NCBI RefSeq assembly: GCF_007678255.1
Contig: NZ_VEED01000020.1
Location: forward strand, 28,566-92,565
DNA: 64,000 bases
Reading direction: 5' to 3'
Source of the DNA: Bacillus sp. X1(2014)
GTDB lineage: Bacteria; Bacillota; Bacilli; Bacillales_B; DSM-18226
Shown here: positions 59,461-64,000 of the stretch, in pieces
How the letters are laid out: each line of letters starts with the position of its first letter
Numbering within the stretch: the stretch's first letter is position 1
Position numbers and translations under genes: made by a program
Notes under the pieces: model-generated
The model's database searches: none
What the model saw: the letters and a program-made list of their open reading frames with translations, nothing else
What the model was told of the DNA's origin: nothing

Positions 59461-60759
59461 TTATTCATTCAACCCTAAGCGGTCAAAAATGGTATCTACA
59501 TGTTGCAGATGGTAGTTATAATCAAAGCAATCAGCAATTTCAGCTTCTGATAGCAGTGAAGTAATCTTTTCCTCTGCTTCAATCAAGCTGCGGAAAGGAA
59601 CTTGTTTTTCCCAAGCTTCCATAGCCTTTGGCTGAACCGTATCATACGCTTCTTCACGTGATAAACCTTTATCAATTAGCGCAAGCAATACACGTTGGGA
59701 ATAAATTAAGCCTAGTGTCCTGTCCATATTACGCTTCATATTCTCTGGATAAACCGTCAAGTTCTTCACAATGTTGCCAAAACGATTCAGCATATAATTC
59801 AAACCAATCGTTGCATCAGGCAGGATGATCCGTTCTGCTGATGAATGAGAAATATCGCGCTCATGCCAAAGCGGTACATTTTCATAGGCAGTAAGCATAT
59901 ACCCGCGAATTACACGAGCAATTCCTGTCATATTCTCGGAACCAATTGGATTCCGTTTATGCGGCATTGCCGAAGATCCCTTCTGGCCTTTTGCAAAGAA
60001 CTCTTCGACTTCACGCGTTTCACTCTTTTGCAGCCCACGGACTTCAACAGCAAACTTCTCAATGGAAGTGGCAATCAACGCAAGAGTTGACATGTAGTGG
60101 GCATGACGGTCACGCTGTAGGGTCTGCGTGGAGATTGGTGCTCTTTGCAGTCCTAATTTTTCACAAACATACTGTTCTACAAACGGATTAATATTTGCAT
60201 AAGTACCAACCGCTCCAGAGATTTTCCCAAACTCGATTCCCTCTGCTGCCTGCTTAAATCGCTCTAGGTTCCGTTTCATTTCTTCATACCATAGCGCAAG
60301 CTTTAAGCCAAAAGTTGTTGGCTCAGCATGGACCCCATGTGTCCGTCCCATCATGACAGTAAGCTTATGTTCAATTGCTTTATTTCTTAAAATCTCAATG
60401 AAGTTTTCCAGGTCCTTTTGTAATATCGCATTGGCCTGCTTTAAGATGTAAGATAGGGCCGTATCAACAACATCCGTCGACGTTAAACCGTAATGAACCC
60501 ATTTCTTCTCTTCCCCTAATGTTTCAGATACCGCGCGGGTAAAAGCAACTACATCATGCCGTGTTTCTTCTTCAATCTCTTTAATGCGGTCAATATTGAA
60601 AGAAGCATTTTCGCGTAACTTCTTCACATCTTCCTTTGGGATGTCACCTAGTTCTGCCCATGCCTCACAGGCTAGTATTTCTACCTCAAGCCAGGCATTA
60701 AATCGGTTTTCCTCTGTCCAAATTGCTCCCATTTCCGGTCGTGTATAACGATCAATCAT
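59461..60759 (-). CDS. purB: Adenylosuccinate lyase PurB
   Basis: 432 residues, fumarase/aspartase superfamily. It removes fumarate from SAICAR and from adenylosuccinate. The signature loop is [16 protein letters not shown], with catalytic histidines in [14 protein letters not shown] and [12 protein letters not shown] four bases after purK. Confidence 0.97.
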   Translation of the reverse strand: MIDRYTRPEMGAIWTEENRFNAWLEVEILACEAWAELGDIPKEDVKKLRENASFNIDRIKEIEEETRHDVVAFTRAVSETLGEEKKWVHYGLTSTDVVDTALSYILKQANAILQKDLENFIEILRNKAIEHKLTVMMGRTHGVHAEPTTFGLKLALWYEEMKRNLERFKQAAEGIEFGKISGAVGTYANINPFVEQYVCEKLGLQRAPISTQTLQRDRHAHYMSTLALIATSIEKFAVEVRGLQKSETREVEEFFAKGQKGSSAMPHKRNPIGSENMTGIARVIRGYMLTAYENVPLWHERDISHSSAERIILPDATIGLNYMLNRFGNIVKNLTVYPENMKRNMDRTLGLIYSQRVLLALIDKGLSREEAYDTVQPKAMEAWEKQVPFRSLIEAEEKITSLLSEAEIADCFDYNYHLQHVDTIFDRLGLNE

Positions 60760-60762
60760 GTT

Positions 60763-61920
60763 TTATCCCCCGATCTTTTCTTTTACTGGTTTCCAGATGC
60801 TGCTCTCGTTAATTTCTGCAAGGGCATCCTCGACACTTTCACGCAAAATAGTCACATGCCCCATTTTTCGTTTTACTTTTGCTTCTTTTTTTCCATATAA
60901 ATGAATCTTCCAGTCATTCAAGGCTGGTATTTCCTTATACAGTTGTTCAAGATGCTCTCCTAATAGGTTGACCATAACAGCCGGTTTTAATAGCCCCGTT
61001 TTCCCTAACGGCCAATTACAAATAGCCCGGATATGCTGCTCAAACTGTGACGTTTCGCAAGCTTCGATCGAAAAATGCCCAGAATTATGAGGTCGTGGTG
61101 CTAATTCATTAATATAAATGGTCCCATCATTAGTCAAAAACATTTCGACAGCAAGCGTCCCGACTAATTGTAACGAATCGGCCAGCTTATTTGCCAGCTG
61201 AACAGCTTCACTCTGTGAAACTTCTGATATTCTAGCTGGAACAATCGTTGTATCTAAAATATTTTCTTTATGAATGTTTTCAGCTACTGGAAAAAATGTT
61301 GTTTCTCCATCAAGCTTACGTGTCACGATCACTGATATTTCTTTTTCAAAAGGGATCCATTTTTCTAATACACAAGCCCCATGTTCCAGTAATGGTTCAC
61401 CCTTTGACAAATCCTGCGGTGTTCTAATCACCAGTTGGCCCTTGCCGTCATATCCGCCTCTTGCCGTTTTCAGGACAGCCGGATATCCGATGTTATTTAT
61501 TTTTAAAAATAATTCCTCGAGGCTGTTTACCACTTCATATGGTGCGACTTCTACACCTGCTTGTTGGATCGCTGCTTTTTCCTTAATCCTGTCCTGCGTG
61601 ATTGTTAATAACCGCGGGCCTTGTGGTACATTTGCCTGGTTACATAACCACTCTAGTGTATCTGCATCAATGTTTTCAAATTCATAAGTTATGACATCAC
61701 TAACTTCTGCTAATTTACGAATGGCTTCGCGATCATCATAAGCCCCAATGACCTCAATATCTGCAACCTGTCCGCACGGAGAGTCCGTCGTTGGTTCTAA
61801 CACAGCAATCCGGAAGCCTTGAGCCTTTGCCGCTAGAGCCATCATTCTGCCAAGTTGGCCGCCGCCGATTATTCCAATCGTTGCTCCTGGTAAAATCGTT
61901 TTGTTAGACAAGTTGATCAC
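60763..61920 (-). CDS. purK: N5-carboxyaminoimidazole ribonucleotide synthase PurK
   Basis: 385 residues, ATP-grasp. It carboxylates AIR on N5 using bicarbonate and [25 protein letters not shown] at the start, [11 protein letters not shown], and [17 protein letters not shown] are diagnostic. GTG start overlapping the purE 3' end by 17 bases; a TTG three codons later is a possible alternative. Confidence 0.96.
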   Translation of the reverse strand: MINLSNKTILPGATIGIIGGGQLGRMMALAAKAQGFRIAVLEPTTDSPCGQVADIEVIGAYDDREAIRKLAEVSDVITYEFENIDADTLEWLCNQANVPQGPRLLTITQDRIKEKAAIQQAGVEVAPYEVVNSLEELFLKINNIGYPAVLKTARGGYDGKGQLVIRTPQDLSKGEPLLEHGACVLEKWIPFEKEISVIVTRKLDGETTFFPVAENIHKENILDTTIVPARISEVSQSEAVQLANKLADSLQLVGTLAVEMFLTNDGTIYINELAPRPHNSGHFSIEACETSQFEQHIRAICNWPLGKTGLLKPAVMVNLLGEHLEQLYKEIPALNDWKIHLYGKKEAKVKRKMGHVTILRESVEDALAEINESSIWKPVKEKIGG

Positions 61921-62392
61921 TACTTTCTAATACTTCTTGTTTAGTGGCTTCTCTTCTTGCTTCTAATTTCCCGGCTAATTCAGCGTCACCCGTTGCTAGG
62001 ATTTGAGCTGCTAGTAAACCAGCATTCGTTGCACCTGCTTTGCCTATTGCCACAGTAGCTACGGGCACTCCACCCGGCATTTGGACGATAGACAGCAATG
62101 AGTCTAACCCCTTTAAGGCCTGAGTTTGGACAGGAACCCCGATTACTGGCAAAGTGGTTTGGGCTGCTACCATCCCAGGAAGATGGGCCGCTCCGCCAGC
62201 TCCGGCAATAATTACCTTTAAACCTCTTTCTCTGGCCTCCTTCGCATATGTAAACATCAAATCAGGTGTCCGATGAGCAGATACCACCTTTTTTTCATAA
62301 GCAATTTCAAACTGGTCGAGAACTTCACACGTATGTTTCATTGTTTCCCAATCCGATTTACTTCCCATGATTACTCCAACAAGAATGGACAT
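61904..62392 (-). CDS. purE: N5-carboxyaminoimidazole ribonucleotide mutase PurE
   Basis: 162 residues, class-I PurE. It moves the carboxylate from N5 to C4. [19 protein letters not shown] and [16 protein letters not shown] are diagnostic. First gene of the purEKBCSQLFMNHD operon, controlled by PurBoxes and a guanine riboswitch. Confidence 0.97.
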   Translation of the reverse strand: MSILVGVIMGSKSDWETMKHTCEVLDQFEIAYEKKVVSAHRTPDLMFTYAKEARERGLKVIIAGAGGAAHLPGMVAAQTTLPVIGVPVQTQALKGLDSLLSIVQMPGGVPVATVAIGKAGATNAGLLAAQILATGDAELAGKLEARREATKQEVLESSDQLV

Positions 62393-62415
62393 CGCAAATC
62401 CCCCTTTTTTCCCAA

Positions 62416-62470
62416 ATAAAAAACCCGAAACAAATGGCTTCTCGTGTAAGAGAAAGCCATTTGTTCGGGC
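62416..62470 (-). terminator. Riboswitch-controlled terminator upstream of purE
   Basis: On the minus strand CCCGAACAAATGGCTT pairs with AAGCCATTTGTTTCGGG (one bulged T) around a loop, followed by TTTTTTATTT. The 5' arm can instead pair with TGTTCGG just after the aptamer, giving the antiterminator. Confidence 0.93.
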
Positions 62471-62533
62471 ATAGTGGTAGTGGATACCAAATTAAGGGTC
62501 CTGCCCTTAATTCATACCGAACATATTGACTTT

Positions 62534-62604
62534 CCCTCATAGTCCAATAATTTACGGTTATTGGGTAGAAACTTATGGGCCATATTCCCATGGATATACG
62601 AGGG
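62534..62604 (-). promoter_or_regulatory. Guanine-type purine riboswitch aptamer of the pur operon
   Basis: Minus strand: P1 pairs CCCTCGTAT with ATGAGGG. The conserved junction runs TATGGCCCATAAGTTTCTACCC, then ACCGTAAAT, then GGACTATGAG. The loops of P2 and P3 match the purine class. The specificity base in the 3' junction (GAC before TATG) is C, which predicts guanine/hypoxanthine and not adenine. Ligand binding would favour the downstream terminator. Confidence 0.95.
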
Positions 62605-62639
62605 TAAAGATAAATTGTTATTGATTAATTCACTTCTAT

Positions 62640-62668
62640 ATCTTACAATCATCTTCGTTAGGTGTCAA
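62640..62668 (-). promoter_or_regulatory. pur operon promoter (sigma-A)
   Basis: On the minus strand TTGACA (62668-62663) is followed after 17 bases by TAAGAT (62645-62640). The start would lie near 62633, giving a leader of about 240 nt that includes the riboswitch. Confidence 0.75.
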
Positions 62669-62677
62669 CCAATTAAT

Positions 62678-62711
62678 CGAACATTATTTTTAAATATTAC
62701 CTTAATGTTCG
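62678..62711 (-). promoter_or_regulatory. Pair of inverted PurBoxes (PurR binding)
   Basis: CGAACATT (62678-62685) and AATGTTCG (62704-62711) are inverted and separated by 18 bases, the layout of PurR control regions in Bacillus. They lie upstream of the -35, so PRPP-sensitive PurR repression is expected in addition to the riboswitch. Confidence 0.85.
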
Positions 62712-62715
62712 TGTT

Positions 62716-62913
62716 TTACTCTATTAAAGTGCCTTCAAAGATAATTTGACGGGCAAATGGTTCATAAATAGTCTCATTGCCTTTTTTTATTTCTTGAAAT
62801 ATCGGCTTTTCCGTTCGGCGTACAGGCGTATAGCCCAACTTTTTCATTCTATTTAAGCAGTCCTCAATACTCTCATTTGATTGTACCTCAAATTGCATTT
62901 TCTGTTTACCCAT
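62716..62913 (-). CDS. yebG: NETI-motif protein (YebG-like)
   Basis: 65 residues, small and basic, with the family motif G-N-E-T-I-Y-E-P near residue 45. In B. subtilis yebG occupies the same place just upstream of purE. No function known. AGAGG lies about 12 bases before the ATG. It ends five bases from the PurBoxes, so no separate terminator is visible. Confidence 0.88.
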   Translation of the reverse strand: MGKQKMQFEVQSNESIEDCLNRMKKLGYTPVRRTEKPIFQEIKKGNETIYEPFARQIIFEGTLIE

Positions 62914-62940
62914 TACCAGTAAGTACCTCTCTTTCCACTT

Positions 62941-63825
62941 TCATTTGCCCTCTTTTAAAAAAACATTGTCAACCGGCTTTACTAACATTGTGTCTTCTGC
63001 CAATTTTATTTCATAATCAAACAGTGTTTGAGCGATAATCCGCCTCGCTTCTTTTGCCACATCCCAGTATAAAGTATCATCAACAAGGCCTGTAACCGTA
63101 TATTCAATTCCTCGGTAACCTGAATTGATGGTGGTCATCCCATATACTTGGAATGGTTCTATCGGACAATTAGCGGAGTCCAATTTTAAACATGCTTCGT
63201 GCTGCTCATTGATTTTTTCACAGGCAATTTCAAGAATTTCAAACACCCTCTCAGGATTTTCCCGATAGCTTACCACTATTCTTTCAATCACCCGCATTTG
63301 TTCAATATTGAAATTATGAATCTGTTTTATTTCACCATTGCTGATCGTTAAAACCTTGCCACTCCATTCTCGAATTTTTAAGAATCTTAATCCTATATCG
63401 ACAACTGTTCCATTAAAGGTATTATTGATGGTGATAAAATCACCTTTATGCAGCTGCTTTTCATAAATCAAGAAAATACCTGATAAAATATCCTTAATGA
63501 TGCTTTGCGCCCCAAAACCAAGGATTACCCCGAGTATACCTGCCCCAGCCAAAATTCTTCCAAAATTACTAACATATTGAGATATGGCAAAAAAGATGAA
63601 ACTGAGAGTTGCCGTATATTTGGTTAAAGAGCGAATCATGCTTTCAATCGTCTGCTCTTTCCGTTCTTCAATGAAATGGGTTTTTAGAAAAAAGTTGTGC
63701 ACGGTTTTATTTATGATAAAAACAATGACTCTTGCAATAATAGCTGCAAATAAAATGCTTGTCAGTTTATAGTGATGCAGCAAATCCATCCAATCCATCA
63801 AACCACCCACTTGTTTTCCAATCAT
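62941..63825 (-). CDS. MscS-family mechanosensitive ion channel
   Basis: Up to 294 residues. Three TM segments (about 18-36, 62-82, 88-110) are followed by the pore helix and the conserved MscS beta domain: ILGVILGFGAQSIIKDILSGIFLIYEKQLHKGDFITI. Opens on membrane tension to release solutes during hypo-osmotic shock. Several in-frame starts exist near the N-terminus (63825 ATG, 63798 ATG); the second sits behind GGTGG. It follows the rRNA operon. Confidence 0.92.
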   Translation of the reverse strand: MIGKQVGGLMDWMDLLHHYKLTSILFAAIIARVIVFIINKTVHNFFLKTHFIEERKEQTIESMIRSLTKYTATLSFIFFAISQYVSNFGRILAGAGILGVILGFGAQSIIKDILSGIFLIYEKQLHKGDFITINNTFNGTVVDIGLRFLKIREWSGKVLTISNGEIKQIHNFNIEQMRVIERIVVSYRENPERVFEILEIACEKINEQHEACLKLDSANCPIEPFQVYGMTTINSGYRGIEYTVTGLVDDTLYWDVAKEARRIIAQTLFDYEIKLAEDTMLVKPVDNVFLKEGK

Positions 63826-63888
63826 ACCTTAGTGTTTGCAATGTTTGATGGTAAAAACATTTAGTGAAAAAATATTTTTTTGTATATA

Positions 63889-63918
63889 CAAAAAAGAACA
63901 ACCCTTTCAGGTTGTCCT
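63889..63918 (-). terminator. Terminator of the rRNA operon
   Basis: On the minus strand GGACAACC and GGTTGTTC pair around a six-base loop, followed by TTTTTTG, seven bases after the 5S rRNA end. Confidence 0.9.
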
Positions 63919-63924
63919 TGATTT

Positions 63925-64000
<76 letters not shown>

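Overview
The window is a low-GC Firmicute chromosome segment, almost certainly Bacillaceae (Bacillus in the broad sense, e.g. a Neobacillus/Mesobacillus-like genus). The evidence is the purEKBCSQLFMNHD operon behind a guanine riboswitch and PurBoxes, then yerA-yerB-yerC-pcrB-pcrA-ligA-camS, and further on putP/opuE-like, gatCAB and dagK. This is the Bacillus subtilis pur-to-dgkB block, inverted relative to the window. Strong GGAGG ribosome binding sites, TTG/GTG starts, FNR boxes, a CcpA-like site and a Noc-like site agree. Most genes are on the minus strand, co-oriented with the 5S rRNA that enters at the right edge.

Region by region. (1) 1-8.8 kb: a hydroxyproline/proline catabolic island. 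A sigma-54 activator (5.2-6.9 kb) sits between two divergent operons, each with a near-consensus -24/-12 promoter. Leftward run an FAD amino-acid dehydrogenase, a proline racemase/hydroxyproline epimerase, a second racemase-fold protein that has lost both catalytic cysteines, a dihydrodipicolinate-synthase-family deaminase and an aldehyde dehydrogenase cut by the window edge. Rightward run three small redox subunits (BFD-type 2Fe-2S, ferredoxin-type 2Fe-2S, FAD/NAD(P) protein). Together they would convert trans-4-hydroxy-L-proline to 2-oxoglutarate. (2) 9-11 kb: a nicotinamidase-like cysteine hydrolase and the lipid kinase dagK. (3) 11.3-14.4 kb: an ECF sigma/anti-sigma operon with a triple-TM2-repeat membrane protein, a 31-residue peptide and a LiaF-like envelope protein. 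(4) 14.5-20.2 kb: single genes (pentapeptide protein, plsY, thioredoxin-like, putP, DUF1697, VOC) separated by strong hairpin terminators, ending in a 0.6-kb non-coding tract with 20-bp palindromes. (5) 20.2-29 kb: gatCAB, a wall lysozyme, VanZ, OsmC, YueI and the glyoxylate shunt aceBA. (6) 29-34.1 kb: nirBD with siroheme genes behind a class-II FNR promoter. (7) 34.2-39 kb: two membrane proteins, a His/Met-rich lipoprotein, a 52-bp tandem repeat array, pruA, then 21-bp and 69-bp repeats. (8) 39-49.6 kb: camS, ligA, pcrA, pcrB, a dispersed Bacillaceae-type repeat, yerC, yerB, yerA, a small membrane protein and a 29-residue ORF. (9) 49.6-62.7 kb: the complete de novo purine operon. (10) 62.7-64 kb: a YebG-like NETI protein, an MscS channel, and the rRNA operon terminator with the end of 5S rRNA.

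Most notable: the cysteine-less racemase paralogue in a hydroxyproline operon, the redox complex whose subunits are split over two divergent sigma-54 operons, the shared 20-bp palindrome arrays in two distant intergenic regions, the 52-bp hairpin array, and several starts that gene callers are likely to miss (ATT for the ECF sigma factor, CTG for a lipoprotein, two peptides of about 30 residues).
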